Below are positions 25,531 through 37,976 of a stretch of 64,000 nt of DNA, piece after piece. Position 1 is the stretch's first letter, and the number at the start of each line of letters is the position of its first letter. The translations under genes were made by a program, and so were the position numbers. The notes beneath the pieces are model-generated. The model made no database searches. It worked only from the letters and a program-made list of their open reading frames with translations, and was not told the origin of the DNA. Source of the stretch: Nomia melanderi (taxonomy: Eukaryota > Arthropoda > Insecta > Hymenoptera > Halictidae); the NCBI RefSeq assembly GCF_051020985.1, contig NC_134999.1, positions 32,831,160-32,895,159 of the forward strand, given 5' to 3'.

Positions 25531-27769
25531 ACAGAAACAATGCAAAAAGAAGTCACAAAAATGTGCACAAGGGTGGGGCTCGACCCACGACGCACGCTGC
25601 TATCGAGCAGAAACTCATATTCCAAGAAGAACCGAAGGAATGAGGAGGAAGCCCCGAGTACGGTCATTACGATTTCGTATAGGGGCTGTTCCGATGAGGG
25701 GGCAGGTTTACCATTAATCCCCTCGCGTGGATTGCGTTGCGCGAAAAGAAGCCCGCGCGTAGCATCTGAACGGTCTTCCGCCCCACATAATTCTTGCCGC
25801 ACTGTTACTCGCGGGATATTAGATTCCTGACGGAGCGGACCGAAAGAGACTGCATCGACTGCCGTTCCTATAAAATCCATTACGCCGTCGAATGATTTAA
25901 CGCCGCCCGACGACACTGCGATCGCCTGATAGAAAAAGGGGGCAGCGCGAGGGGGGGGGGGCGAGTATAGAGGGGAACGAATAATTTAGCGGAGCATGTC
26001 CACGGGAAAACGTCGACGAGCCGGATTTACATTTGATAGCGGCGGCCACGATGAAACTGAACGAAGCTTCATCCGTTGGGAACCGATCGAACGTTGTTTT
26101 TCAATGTGGTTGTCATGTTGAAGGGAATGGTAGATAGTCCCATCGTCTGTACATATTTTAGATTGGTTCGAGTTGAATTTCGTCCGGTGAAATTGGACAA
26201 TTTAGTGTGTTCTCGCTGTTGTTCGGCTGGAATTGAGGAATTTCTTTTGTAGTTCGATCACGTTGAAGATTGTTTGCGCTGTTATCGGTAGATTTATTGT
26301 GCGATCGTTCTAGATTATTGGCGGGTTCACCGTACGTTTATTTTAGATTATCGGTATATTCATTTTAATTTTGAAGTAGATCGATACTTTCTTTTTAGAC
26401 GAGATTGAAGAAGGAATTAAGAATGTACTAGGTTCTGAAGTATTCTGTTATAATGAATTACTAATCGCTTTATCACTCTTAATGAATCGAATGGATTGTA
26501 TGTATCGCAAAAGCGAATTAGCTACAATTGAACAAATTGTATTTATTTCATCATAGATCGTAATAATAACAATGTTTGCAAAAATACTGTAGAAGCGCAT
26601 TTCTCCGTCTCCGTTTTCCTCTAGCTAATTATGTCTAAACGTGAACAAATAATTCGCTAACTAATTTACTTATTAACCTTGATTTACTTCAATATTATAA
26701 ATTAACTGTGTACCACCGGTGGTATACACCAGCATGAACGTATTAACAGAATTCTCCACCCATGTCAAAACTGAATCGCTCAGAATCCAACGCGGTCAAA
26801 TCCAGAAAAAAAATTAAGAAAATTCATGTTTTGGCTTCTGAAATTATACAATTTATTCAGAAGTTATAAACAGGACTTTTTAATCCCCCCCAAAAACAAA
26901 GAAACGAGTGAATCCTGTAATAATTAAAAGGAATATAATTTATTCCATTAAAAGTGATGGAAATATCAGGAAATATCAGGAAATATCAAGAAATCGACCT
27001 AACTGCATTGGCGTCTGAGCGATTCCATTCCAAGTTCTCCCGTTACTTTCATCATCCCATTATCACCTTCCCCCGCAGCCGCCTCTAACTTCATCATCGC
27101 TCCACTTTCCAGCCTCTCCATCAAAAACCAGTTAATCTCGCGAGTTCCCGACACCTTGCCAAACATTTTCAATTCCTCCTGTCCGCATTACACCGCCGCG
27201 GCGCCGTATAGATGAAATATCGGCCGCAGGTTTAACACGAATAAGAGAAAGCGTGGCCATGCGTCAAAGCAATGGCCACCGTCCCCGGGACACGTCCATA
27301 AAAATCCCGTTCGCAGCGCCTGTTAAATGAGTAAACGGGAATTTATCGATGCTCCCGGCCGGTTTTTTCCATAATGATATTTCACGTGGCCGGAGTCTCG
27401 GCCCGCGCCGTCGGGATTATCGATAAAACGAAAGTTTCGTGGAAGGAACACATTTTCGTTGTTTCCCACGCGCTCGCGCGCCCGCGCGCTCGCGCTCGCA
27501 GCCAGGGGATCTTCTTCTCACGGCATCGTATCTCGACGGGGAAAAATTGTATCGTTGCTTTTCTCGGGGAGCCGACAACGTTATCAGTCGGAACATACAT
27601 TTCTCCTGGCCCTGGCCCCTCGGCTCGCGATTTGCGGATAGCCGCGGCTCAACGCGACGTAAAACTCGCCGATAAATCAGCCGCGTTTACGTTCATTAAA
27701 CGCTTATCGCCCGGCGAACGGAATATCGAGGCGTCTTTCGTTGTATCCTCGTCCTCCAACAGGTGAAAC
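25531..27769. other. Mixed unique DNA with two GC-rich patches
   Basis: 25570-26100 is GC-rich and contains a run of 11 G at 25951-25961. GGAAATATCA is repeated three times near 26958-26988. 27180-27760 is GC-rich, with alternating CG-rich sequence (about 27470-27500). Near 26694-26736 is a fragment with TTAA at both ends and a perfect ACCACCGGTGGT palindrome, probably a relic of a TTAA element. No gene supported. Confidence 0.4.
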
Positions 27770-27773
27770 TTAA

Positions 27774-28016
27774 CTCCTTGCCCTACGATTTATTTCTTTG
27801 CTATGATCGATGCAACTACTCTATCGCTAATGATTCATTAGCAGTAGACACAATTTTCATGCTTATCTTACGTGTACGTTTACTTCGAAGGTTAATGACT
27901 AATAACGGGAAAGTGATATTTAATTTATATTTAGAAAATGTAAACAACACTTCGATTTCTCGAATTCAGTTTGAAATTTTCGTCACGAGTCGGACACGGT
28001 ATTGTAGGTGAAGGGG
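27774..28016 (+). mobile_element. TTAA miniature element, family D, copy 1
   Basis: 243 bp, flanked by TTAA at 27770-27773 and 28017-28020. Ends: CTCCTTGCCCTACGAT on the left and, reverse-complemented, CCCCTTCACCTACAAT on the right (12 of 16). The right half, including GTGATATTTAATTTATATTT and ATTGTAGGT, is shared with 46355-46486. An 82-codon frame inside it has no recognisable domain. Confidence 0.75.
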
Positions 28017-28020
28017 TTAA

Positions 28021-28439
28021 AGGGTTTTGGTAATTTTTGTTGGAAGATATGTTTCATTAAATGCGATCTATTGCACGTTGCGAAATGGAAATATTATTGG
28101 AGAGAAACTGGACTTTAGGACAGTGTTTATTTTAGTCTCCGTGGTTTTATTTGTGGAAAACAATGTTTTATTTTGTGCATCGTTTTGTGTGGAATGTAAA
28201 TGAAATTGAAGGAATGGGCTTTTCGACTGTTTGTGTTAGGAGTTTAGGTAGAAATATAGTACACTTTATTTAGCTTAAAGAAAAGTGTTATTTTCAGCTT
28301 ATTCAGTTTATTTAGCTCAAACAGAACTCTTGCTATTATACTTTGTGCAAATGTAGGTGACAATTTTTAGATAGATGTTTGGGTAGATTTAACATATATC
28401 TGATTTTAATTATAATTATCTAGTAATTTTATAATTCTA
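28021..28439. other. Unique AT-rich DNA
   Basis: Nothing recognised. Confidence 0.5.
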
Positions 28440-28443
28440 TTAA

Positions 28444-28634
28444 TACCAGAACTACCAAAAATGACTGGTTTCAATTCTTTTCTTCAGCAACCATTGATAT
28501 CTTCAAAAACAATTTTAATAAATAGTTTCACTTGAGTACCATAATGAACGTCCGAAGAAACTGAAAATAATCTATCGTTACAGCTTCCATAGGGATTACA
28601 TATGAATCGTATTAAATGCTCGGTAGTTCTAGTG
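28444..28634. mobile_element. Miniature element with CAGAACTACC-type ends
   Basis: 191 bp. Left: TTAA (28440-28443) then TACCAGAACTACC. Right: GGTAGTTCTAGTG then TTTA (28635-28638), a decayed TTAA. The ends are inverted repeats (11 of 13). It is probably another family of the same TTAA group. No coding capacity. Confidence 0.6.
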
Positions 28635-28638
28635 TTTA

Positions 28639-29473
28639 TAGTAGCTCAACAGGTTGTTACCATAAGCACGATTAAACCAATTACAGATCAGTCCTCCCAG
28701 AAAATTAGTTAGATGCACGAGGTACCAAAAGGCAAACAGAAAAATTGCTGCGAAGATTCCTGACCTATGAGTCTTTATTACATTACAAACACTACTGTAA
28801 CTGCATTGTATTATATTGCATGCTGACTTCGCTATCACCGTTGTTAATCGAGTTGACGTCGTCGCGGCGCGCCGTGATTTTCGTTGACGTAATTAGTTTG
28901 TCGCGGAGATGTTGCAGAGGGGTGGAGACCACGATGTAGCAAAATGAGGGACGGAAGCGAGGGCAGCGGAAATAAAAAGCTCTCGTTGGTAGACGCGGGC
29001 AAAAAGAGTGGTTCGACGAATGAGCAGAGGGGTAGCGAGATCTTGAAACGATGAAACAGGGAAGGGACAAGTATATAAGAAGCTTAGGATCACGTGGTGC
29101 GTGACAAGATGCTGCGAGTGTAATGTGGGTCGCGGAAATAACTTGATTGTTTGCTATGGCGGTGTATACGGGGATGAGGAATCTGGGAATAAAGGAGTTG
29201 TTGTTCTCGTTGAGAAAAGCAAGAGATTCTGGAACATCATTATTTGAGTTCTTTATTGCACTGCATTTCATTTCAATTGTCATCTTTATTCCTTATTATT
29301 CTTCGTTTTAATATTATTTGTATTTCTGTATATTAATTTTTCTCTCTGTACTTTCTTGTCGTCGATTTATTATAGATTGTACTTAATTTCCTTTGCTTGA
29401 TAATTTTCGAGTTTCTCCATAGACTTTCACTATGAGTATTATTTTTGTTAGAATGATTATTTCACTTTTACTG
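28639..29473. other. Unique DNA, purine-rich plus strand at 28.9-29.1 kb
   Basis: About 28900-29090 is strikingly G- and A-rich on the plus strand. No repeat or gene recognised; open frames on the minus strand (28792-29283, 28893-29093) are pyrimidine-strand artefacts. Confidence 0.4.
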
Positions 29474-29477
29474 TTAA

Positions 29478-29641
29478 CACGTTGAATGCCGTGAATAATT
29501 CACTCAATTAAAGGATGAGTATTTGAAAACATTTCTACATTATAAATAATGCATAATAATTTAATTCAATCAAATGGTTTGGTATTATATCTTTTCCATT
29601 TTGTGTATTTTGTTCTATGAAGTCGTGCGGCGTTCAACGTG
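29478..29641 (+). mobile_element. TTAA miniature element, family C, copy 1
   Basis: 164 bp, flanked by TTAA at 29474-29477 and 29642-29645. The terminal inverted repeats are CACGTTGAATGCCG and, reverse-complemented on the right, CACGTTGAACGCCG (13 of 14). A perfect 6-bp hairpin, GTGAAT (29491-29496) and ATTCAC (29498-29503), abuts the left end. The internal segment GAGTATTTGAAAACATTTCT is shared with 46190-46334. The ends are well preserved. Confidence 0.88.
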
Positions 29642-29645
29642 TTAA

Positions 29646-30869
29646 TATAGTATTGTTATCAGTATTATTAATAGAATATCATTTCTACGATCATTACGAT
29701 CTATATTGCTTCGCGAATGTCTAATAATCCCCACGTTAAGTTACTGTAATTCAAAGAATAGTTATTTTATCATAGGACGACCTACATTGTCAAGAAACTC
29801 GACAGTCAACGCACATTTTTGTGTGTACGACTCCCCGAGCGTCGGGGGCGGTGAGAATAAGAAGCTCCGTTTCCTGGATGAGAGTAAAAAAGGGAGCGCG
29901 GTGGGGAGAAAGCGGGACGAAGGGGAGGGAAAAATAAGAACATCTTGGAACGGTAGAACAAGAATCAGACGAGGATATAAAGAGTCGTGAAACGGTGGAG
30001 TGGGGACGCGGGAGACGAATGTAGACAGGGAAAACGAGGGGAAGGATGTAGGGCGGAGAATAATGGCTGGGAGGGGTGAAGGTGAAGAGCTACTGAGTAC
30101 CTTATTGTAGGACTGGGAGTGTTAAAACAATCAGAAAGACGTTTGCTTCTTGGAAGCACAGGCATGGATGGAATAATATTTAAATTGACAAATCGATTGA
30201 TTTATTCGACGGAATATTTCATTATTTAACGAGTGGATCCTGAGAATATTAACAAATTTTTTGAATATGACTAATCTCTTCTTATTCCATCTGAGATTTG
30301 ATTTCCTTGTAAAAGAAGATTGTTCTATTTTCGACATTGTCCTTGAATATTCTTTCTACTCCATAATTTATATTTTTCAATAAACCTCTATATTTTCCGA
30401 TGTTCGTTTACACGTCAATGGTTTCCTTAACGCGTTCGTTTATTTTTCTCCACTAGCTTCCAGATACTCTTTGGTACAGATATAAATTTCCCCACAACTT
30501 CCTCGTCGACTGATCACTTCGACACGCCCTTAAACATTTCTGCGGACTCATAATATTTCAAGAAGAAAACACAAAACGTTGCCAGCGCTATTCTTTTGCC
30601 AAGAAGCACAGACAAAAGGGGACCCAAAGCACCGTTTCATCCATTTCACGTGATTCAAGTTAATATCCAGCTGACGCAACATCGATCAACGCGAAACACT
30701 TACTTCATCTTGTCTTCCCTCATCCAGTAGAGTCAGTCGGTCTAATTTTTCACCCAGTAAAATACTAATTCGCGTTTGAAACTGTAAGACCGATTGTAAT
30801 ACTGACCGCAATTACGATGAACGATTGCCTCTTCGTCCTACTCGGAGAATGTTCGACAGAGAAGTCCAG
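29646..30869. other. Unique DNA with a purine-rich stretch
   Basis: About 29840-30110 is G- and A-rich on the plus strand. The rest is AT-rich. No gene recognised. Confidence 0.4.
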
Positions 30870-30873
30870 TTAA

Positions 30874-31100
30874 CACGTTCAGTGCCACGTGTACCACATA
30901 TGGTACGTCAATTTCAGTAAGAAAATATTTTTTAGGGATACACGGTCATGAATGGCGTTACGAAGCATCGAGAACGTAAAGGACAATATCAAAATGTATA
31001 AAAATGATCGAAAACTTGAAGGTAACTTAATATTTTATTTAAAAAAATCAATACAGACCACAAACAGAATACAACCGAAATTTCCGTGGCACGGGACGTG
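30874..31100 (+). mobile_element. TTAA miniature element, family C-like, copy 2
   Basis: 227 bp, flanked by TTAA at 30870-30873 and 31101-31104. Ends: CACGTTCAGTGCCACG and, reverse-complemented, CACGTCCCGTGCCACG (14 of 16). A perfect 6-bp hairpin, GTACCA (30891-30896) and TGGTAC (30901-30906), lies just inside the left end. The terminal sequence is close to 29478-29641, but the hairpin arms are different. Confidence 0.85.
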
Positions 31101-31104
31101 TTAA

Positions 31105-31439
31105 GGAAAGGATTCGTTCGATGCGAAAAAAATTTCCAGCTGGAATTCGCAATTGTCGGCAATATGTGGACTGAGGACAGTGCTCGGTAGATTACGCGAG
31201 CATCGCCGGGCAAACTATATGTTTGTCGAGTCCGGAACGGCTCGCGCAACGCCGGAGTCACGTTTCCGTTGAATTTCTGCTCAATTATCCTTTGTGCCGC
31301 TGACGATCCTTGCGGGCTATTCTGCTCGTCCTGCCGTTGTCTCTTTTCGGTTTAAATTTCCATAAGTGTTACGCTCGAGAGGGACATCTTTAAGGTTAAC
31401 ACTCGTACTAAGTATTCCAGCTGCAATTGTTATCACTAG
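31105..31439. other. Unique DNA
   Basis: Moderately GC-rich at 31120-31340. A 90-codon minus frame straddles the element at 30874 and this region, so it is unlikely to be real. Confidence 0.45.
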
Positions 31440-31955
31440 AGTGCGTATTCTTATGTACACTTAAAATTTTGAAGATATAATGAGGCTAATTATAATTATA
31501 ATATGAAATAGTCGTTTTTAACAGATATTATATGTTTACTATGTATTTTAATATAGTAAGCAGTGTTACGACGAATATATAAATTTTGTATACTTAAATT
31601 GAATATTTTTTATGTATTTTTCGTATAACGTGCATTTTGTGCAACGTTGCAGTTTAAAATACTTCGTAGAGGTACATAAATCTGCAATTCAGCTATTAGA
31701 CTGTGTATCCTTGTGTAAATTCAAAATTTTGAAGATATAAGAAGGCAAATATGAAATAGTTTTCTTTAACAAACATTATTATTTATTTATTATGTATTTG
31801 AATATAGTAAGCAGTGTTACGATGAATATAAAAATTTTATATACTTAAATTAAGTATTTTCTATGTGTAGATTTTTATATATTGTTCGTATTACGTGCAT
31901 TTTGTTTAACGTTGCGATTTTAAATCCTTCGTATAAGTACACAAGTCCGCAACCT
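31440..31955. repeat. Direct duplication, 2 copies of about 260 bp
   Basis: AAAATTTTGAAGATATAA recurs at 31463 and 31723. Both copies continue through ATATGAAATAGT, ATATAGTAAGCAGTGTTACG, ATACTTAAATT, ACGTGCATTTTGT and AACGTTGC. The copies are moderately diverged. Confidence 0.88.
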
Positions 31956-33419
31956 ATTTATTACGTTAATTAAAAGGCTGGTTCTTATTTGTCTGCAACA
32001 AAAGGCATAAGAGGGACGAGCGTACAGCGTGTGGAACAGAAACAACTGTACTTCATATTTGCAATCGTGCAGTACCAACAATTCTATAGGAGAAAGTCAA
32101 ACAGAGTCACAAATGGAAGCCATGAAACGGAGAAGATGGGAGTAAAATGTTGGAACTGAACAATGTGATCAGCGAAGGATGACCGTGGTTAAATATTGTC
32201 TCTATTTTTAACGATATCCAAGTAGTGGATTTAAGTTTGCTTCTATAGAGAGATGAAACATGCGATTTGAGACAAATATCTCTTGGTTAAATGTTTACTT
32301 CAATACGTACCTCACTATTCAATGGCTTATTTCATTTATAAAGATCAATAATACAACATGAACAATATTTCAAATTTTAATCTTAATCTCTTCATTTTTA
32401 TATTATTTCTCAGAACAATCTTCATACAAATATTTACAAAATAATCTTTAATTATAACTCATTGAAGCATAATACAACAATGAAAATATTAAAGTTTTAT
32501 CTTACAGTAATCACCTCAATCCTTTGAAACTAAACATACAATAGTATTTACCTCTCGCAATTCTTTCTAAATGTCCCTATAAAAATATAAATCTCCAGAA
32601 AATTCCTAAGATTACCATTATTCAGTCTCACCAGCAGATTATTACCATCCAAGATTACCAGTCCTACCAGCAAAATACAACTGGTCACCTCCAATTACAC
32701 CAAAAATCCGTTGATTCATTGCATTACACCGGCCCAGAGAGGCAAGGGTAAATTCGACCTTACAGGCGACACACGCTGCAGGCCTCGTTTATTATTAGCG
32801 ACATTTCGTTCCGTCGTGAATCGCGTAATTTAATGACCCGCCGTGGCACGTCGCGGCGTGTCGCATCATCCTCGACGCGCTTGTCCTGATTATTTGCGAG
32901 TGGCGCTCATCTACGGACGTGGATGGGCGGATCGAGTATCGTAGACTCGCTTCTAGAATTAATAAACAGGCAAAATTACGTCTGTCCCGGTTCGTCGATC
33001 GACGATCCTCCACTGGGGAGTGATCCAGACGTTTTCCGGAAATGAACAATCCAACTCGACGAGGGAACGTAGTCATCGTCCTGTTCCTGTCTACTTTTCA
33101 TCGATGTAGCGTCCTAGCACCGCAATTGTTCGTACAATTTCGCGGTAAATCTCGTTTACGCGGATCGCGACGGTGAATCAGACGCTGGCTGGATCGAACT
33201 TAATTGATCCCAGTCGGGTTCGGTTGGGTGAATGAACTGGCACTCACAGTTGTTCGGGTGAAAAAGTATGTATTTCAAATGATATCGGTGCTTGTAGTGT
33301 GTTTGAGAACTGTTTTAAGTGTGGTTTGCAACTGATCGTCGCGACCGGTCGATCACGAAGTCTCGGTTTTTGCTGTTGATCGCTGATCGGTTTTGTCTAA
33401 TTTCTAACATTGCCAATCA
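31956..33419. other. AT-rich then mixed unique DNA
   Basis: 32180-32700 is AT-rich; 32750-33420 is mixed with GC-rich stretches. A 93-codon minus frame at 32795-33076 has no recognisable domain. Confidence 0.4.
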
Positions 33420-34480
33420 GTGAGCCTGCCTAAGAGTTCCGACACACCTTGCGCCCTCAGCGTGCTCCCTTGGGGAGGGGTGTTGCGGAGATTGCGGGGG
33501 TGCCAACCTTGGCAACGCTGCGGAAATTCCTCCAGGTGGTTGACTGTTTGGTATCTTTACCGTTACAAACACATGTCGAACCACCCTTCAGAACTTCCCG
33601 GTTTACGATACGGCTACGGTTAGTGAGAGGCGAAAGAAGCGAACCTCGAATCCTCATCGACCCTGAGTATTAAGGCCACTTATAGCCTTACCGTTTCGTT
33701 CGAGCCCTTAAACCATCGTAGTTTTAGTTTTGTATGCACTTTTTATCTTTTCTAAGACTTATTGTACATTTGGTAGTTTTTCGTAACAATAAGAGCCTTC
33801 GTCCCGCTCGCAACTTGCAATCGTCCTTACGGTATTACGAGAAGGGACCGTGGCAGCCATAAATCCCTGAACCCATAAGGCCCGCGATTCTTGCTGTAGA
33901 TTCTCCTTGTCTATTGTTCACATCTGGCGTCCAGTCACCAGCATTTTCAACTCTCTAGCCCGTCTGTTAGCATGTGTTATTAAGGCCAAAGCGTTTCTTG
34001 CTTTTTACCTGCCACGGTCGACGACTGCAAACGGGACGAAGTAGTTATTAACATTAGCAACTTGGAAGACCCAAGAAGGGAGGGGACTGTCTCTCCCTTC
34101 CACAAGCATCTAGATCTAAAAGGGCCAACCGGAACGTCTTCACCCCCGCGAAGACGACTTGCGGAGGTGTCGTCGAAGACGATTCTGGGAGGCCCAGTCA
34201 GTTGGAAACACATAGTTAGACAAGTATCAACTCACCTAGTACATAGCACAGAGTGCGGAGTAGGAAGTAAGGATTACAAAGTATCAATTAGCAATTTCGA
34301 TCAAGCGCATAGCACTAGAGTCAAAGTCCGCTTCACCTCCTACTCATTTGTAAGTTTTGTTCCCGATCTTATCGGGTGGTCCTTCGAGACGTACAAGTTT
34401 ATTAGTCGGCACACCACGTGCAAACGCCTACAAAGCTTGACCACCATTACGGTAACCACGAGTACCTAACACTGAGTAAT
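33420..34480. mobile_element. Probable LTR-retroelement remnant (BEL/Pao-like)
   Basis: A block unlike its AT-rich surroundings. GGGTGGTCCTTCGA near 34374-34387 is identical to the LTR/internal boundary at 46063-46076; from memory, TGGTCCTTCGA begins the internal region of many insect BEL/Pao elements. A related pair of segments, GTATTAAGGCCACTT (about 33668) and GTTATTAAGGCCAAAG (about 33975), suggests internal rearrangement. A 135-codon frame at 34062-34469 has no recognisable gag, protease or reverse transcriptase motif. Ends and target duplication are not resolved. Confidence 0.4.
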
Positions 34481-34724
34481 AATTCGCTTTCTCTCGCCAG
34501 GATATATTCTAACATTAAAAACATACTAATTGTAAGCTAAAGTCCTTAATCTCGAAAATAATTTGCTATCTTTGGGAGTTTGCTGAACTGAAGAAGAGGG
34601 AATTTTGGACCGGAACTTTTCGAAGAAGGTGTCATCGAGGGAATTTTGCTTAGAATCAATGAAGAGTGAGAATTTTTCGCCAAGATTGATAGATAGGGAA
34701 TTATATTTCCAAATCTCACATTTC
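34481..34724. other. Unique DNA
   Basis: Short spacer; a 66-codon minus frame with no recognisable domain. Confidence 0.4.
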
Positions 34725-35150
34725 AAATTTTTAGTTTCTATTTTCTAGTTCCAACTTTCAAATCTCAAATTTCATATTTTTTATTTCTATTTTCCAGTTT
34801 CAACTTTCAAATTTCAAATTGTTACCTTCAATTTTCTAGTTCCAGCGTTCCCCTTTCAAACCCCGAATTTCAATTTTCTAGTTCCAGCGTTCCCCTTTCA
34901 AACCTCGAATTTCAATTTTCTGGTTTCATCTTCCAAACCGCAAATTCTAATTTCTCAGTTTCAACTTTCACCGTTCAAACCTCAAATTTCAATTTTCTAG
35001 TTTTACCTTTCAAATCTCAAATTTTAATTTCCCAGTTGCAACTTCCACCGTTCGAACCTCAAATTCCGAATGTGTAATTTCACTTTTCTAGTTTCAACTG
35101 TCCCCTTCCAAATTTCAAACCTCAATATTCAAGTTTCAAATATCAGAGTC
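34725..35150. repeat. Low-complexity tandem repeat, unit about 42 bp
   Basis: Repeated TTTCAAATTTCAATTTTCTA and GTTCCAGCGTTCCCCTTTCA segments. The clearest pair starts at about 34834 and 34876, 42 bp apart; the flanks are degenerate. The plus strand is poor in G. Confidence 0.85.
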
Positions 35151-36619
35151 ACGCCTATCACGTTCGAAACTACTTTTCTTCCTCGCTGAACCTCCTTTCG
35201 AATCGAACTTTCCAATCAAACCACGCATGCATAAACCAGTGGAAAATCTCAGCAATCGAAAGATCGACGGAACGCAGAATCAAATTGTGATTACTCGCAG
35301 AAAAACACGACAGAGCGCAATACCAGCGTCGCACACAGATATACCGACGCATGCACCGTCACGTGAAAGAGACCTTAGGCTCTTCAGCCGTGGTACGTTC
35401 CATCAATATTTGATAGAAATATTTATCGAGCGCCCGAAACGAAAATGGCAATGGGAACGACGCGGAGTATAGTGGTCGCGGTTTCAATTTCGCGACAGAT
35501 CAATTCCGAAACGCGACACGGTTGGTCATTTTCCGGCTGTATTCATCGGGACTTTTCAACCGTTTGACGACTGGCGGACAGAGTAATAGACACTTGTCGG
35601 GATTAACTATTTTTCAGCCGGATGTCTCCTTTATGATGCACCGTATATTTATGCTTGCATGAGATTTCGGATGAAAAATGTTTAGTTTCATTCAGCAGCG
35701 AATGCTAATAATATACATTATAATATTCAATTTTTATATTTCCGTAAAGATTCGAATGATGTAGATTTTTTAGACAATTTCCCCTTCCATATGAGCATAT
35801 AAAGTTAATACTATTAAACAGGAAGATAATCAATAACTAATATAAATTGTAATAATTAATAGACTAATATAAAGGTAATATTATTAGGTATAATAAAAGA
35901 TTCTTTTCGAGGATCTTGATTTAATTAGATGAATTGATAGCTTCATGTAGAGTGGTAAATAAAAATGACTATTAGTTTAGTGATTTAGTATTTTTACATT
36001 GTTTTAAATGAAACAGTTTCACTGAAAAATTGAGCAGTACTTCTTCCTGCAGCTAATGAATTTTGCAATTGTTGAATCAATTGTTGAATAATTTAGAAGG
36101 TTGCGTCTTCTCGTACGTTGCTTTCCGAGCATTAGGAATTACTTGTGATTATGGGAAATTACGAGGGGGGCAATCAGTTGATCGGTCGCTGAATTGTTCG
36201 CGGCGCACGAGGAACGTGATGACCGGTTGCCGGTGTTCGGCGTCTAGGGGATCACAATTAGGGACGGTTGTTCTAGTCACGATGCTGGAAAATTGCGGCG
36301 ATTCGTTCCTGGCTTAAGTGGAATTAAAGACGTGTTCGGAGATCGAGGTACTCCGGAATTTTAAAAGAATTGACGTTCGCGGAGTTCTGAGCTATTCGAC
36401 GGTAGAATGTAATTATGCTCGAGCTTCTGTTTTCCACGGTTTAAATGATCTGAAGTACAATTTCACCGAACTCGCTGAAGCTTAGATTAAGCACAGAATT
36501 CCATTGAAACACTTGAGCTGTATTTAAGTCTACCTATTGTCAAACTTTGGCGTACTAGAAATATTAGATACCTTCTACACAACTATTTTCGTCCAGAAAA
36601 TGATTAATGAAACTTGAAT
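35151..36619. other. Unique DNA
   Basis: 35160-35640 is mixed, 35690-36060 very AT-rich, 36080-36330 more GC-rich. An 84-codon frame at 36063-36317 has no recognisable domain. Confidence 0.45.
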
Positions 36620-37140
36620 GGAGGATAGGAATTTTTGTAATTTATGAAAAATAGTTTTTCCGAAAGTTTGATATTTGAGATATTGAGCTTAATATTTTTG
36701 ATATAAGTAACATAGGAATTTTTCTAATGTATGGAAAATAACTTTTCCGGAAGTTTCATATTTCAGATATAGAGCTTAATATTTTTGATATAAGTAGACA
36801 GGAATTTTTCTAATGTATGGAAAATAATTTTTCCGAAAGTTTGATATTTGAAATATTGATCTTAATATTTTTGATATAAGTAGATAGCAATTTTTCTAAT
36901 ATATAGAAAGTAACTATTCCGAAAGTTTGATATTTGAGATATTGAGCTTAATATTTCTAATATAATTAGATAGCAATTTTTCTAGTCTATGGAAACTAAC
37001 TTTACCGAAAATTTGATATTTGAAATATTGAGCTTAATATTTCTAATACAATTAGATAGCAATTTTTCTAATCTATGAAAAATAACTTCCAACACTTTAA
37101 TATTTGAAACATTACGCTTAATATTTCTAATGCAATACAA
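36620..37140. repeat. Tandem repeat, 6 copies of 85-88 bp
   Basis: The anchor GATATTTGAGATATTGAGCT (with variants) recurs at 36670, 36758, 36843, 36929, 37014 and 37099. Units share CTTAATATTTnTnATATAA, AATTTTTCTAAT and TATGGAAAATAACTTTTCCG. Confidence 0.93.
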
Positions 37141-37747
37141 TTTGAACTGCTTAGAAAAATATAATCTTTCTTGAAGAAGAAATCTCATCTCTTTCCCCTC
37201 GTTTCTAGTGCATCCATGCAAAATAAGATTGCACATTGAAGAAATTTTGGATCGCCACGTGGTTCAGAAGTACGCACGATTTATCGTCGTAATTATATCA
37301 ACCTGCCGACGGATCGATTCCAGTCAGTGAACCTAAACGACAGATCTGTGTTGATGCGTGAACGTGTTACGGATTCGATGATTCCGTTCAGCGATTCGGT
37401 GCGGTGTACCGTCACTCTCTTTGTTGCCAGAGGCGCACAATAGGCTTGAGGCGAGACGCAGGCATCCGCGAGAGTGCTGGGAACTTGTCACGATTTGTCG
37501 AACCGTTCACAGTGTCACGAGGATTCCTTTGTTTAACGAATTCCCTTGCCGTGAGGCAATCGCCGGGAAATTGTCTTACTGCCGCTTGTTAACTGATAAT
37601 TATCGGGTAAACACGAATTCTGTCAATCACACGCGACCCTTACACTTTCCAGAAATGAAACCGATTCCATGCGAACGTTTTCGTAAATCGGTGACTCTTA
37701 ATTTGCTTCGGTTCGACTATCCTTTCGAAATATCGTATCATTTGATA
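37141..37747. other. Unique DNA, partly GC-rich
   Basis: 37300-37600 is GC-rich. A 136-codon plus frame (37421-37831) runs into the TTAA element at 37752 and shows no recognisable domain, so I do not call a gene. Confidence 0.45.
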
Positions 37748-37751
37748 TTAA

Positions 37752-37972
37752 CCCTTCGCACTCGAGGGGCGCCTCACAGTCGCTACCTGATTCAAGGCAG
37801 CAAACTTGTAAAATTTTCAATTCAATATTAAACCTTGTTTACTGTATCAACACATAAAACACTGAAGTAAAATAGTTCTGTCTCTTAATTTATATAAGAT
37901 AATCAATTGCGATAGTTGCGAAAAATATCGTTAATACTTAGCCAGAAAATAATGAATGTCGAGTGCAGAGGG
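37752..37972 (+). mobile_element. TTAA miniature element, family B, copy 2
   Basis: 221 bp, flanked by TTAA at 37748-37751 and 37973-37976. Ends: CCCTTCGCACTCGAG and, reverse-complemented, CCCTCTGCACTCGAC. The hairpin region just inside the left end (37768-37787) is decayed relative to 21541-21555. The body is shared with 21525-21755 (TCTTAATTTATATA segment). Confidence 0.8.
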
Positions 37973-37976
37973 TTAA

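Noticed and set aside
24771..25916. Overlapping minus-strand open frames translating to hydrophobic FLYLILY-like repeats
   Set aside because: They are products of an A-rich 112-bp tandem repeat; the unit length rotates the frame and the frames end after about two units.
28893..30165. Purine-rich stretches at 28.9-29.1 and 29.8-30.1 kb as a duplicated element
   Set aside because: Composition is similar but I could not align the two sequences.
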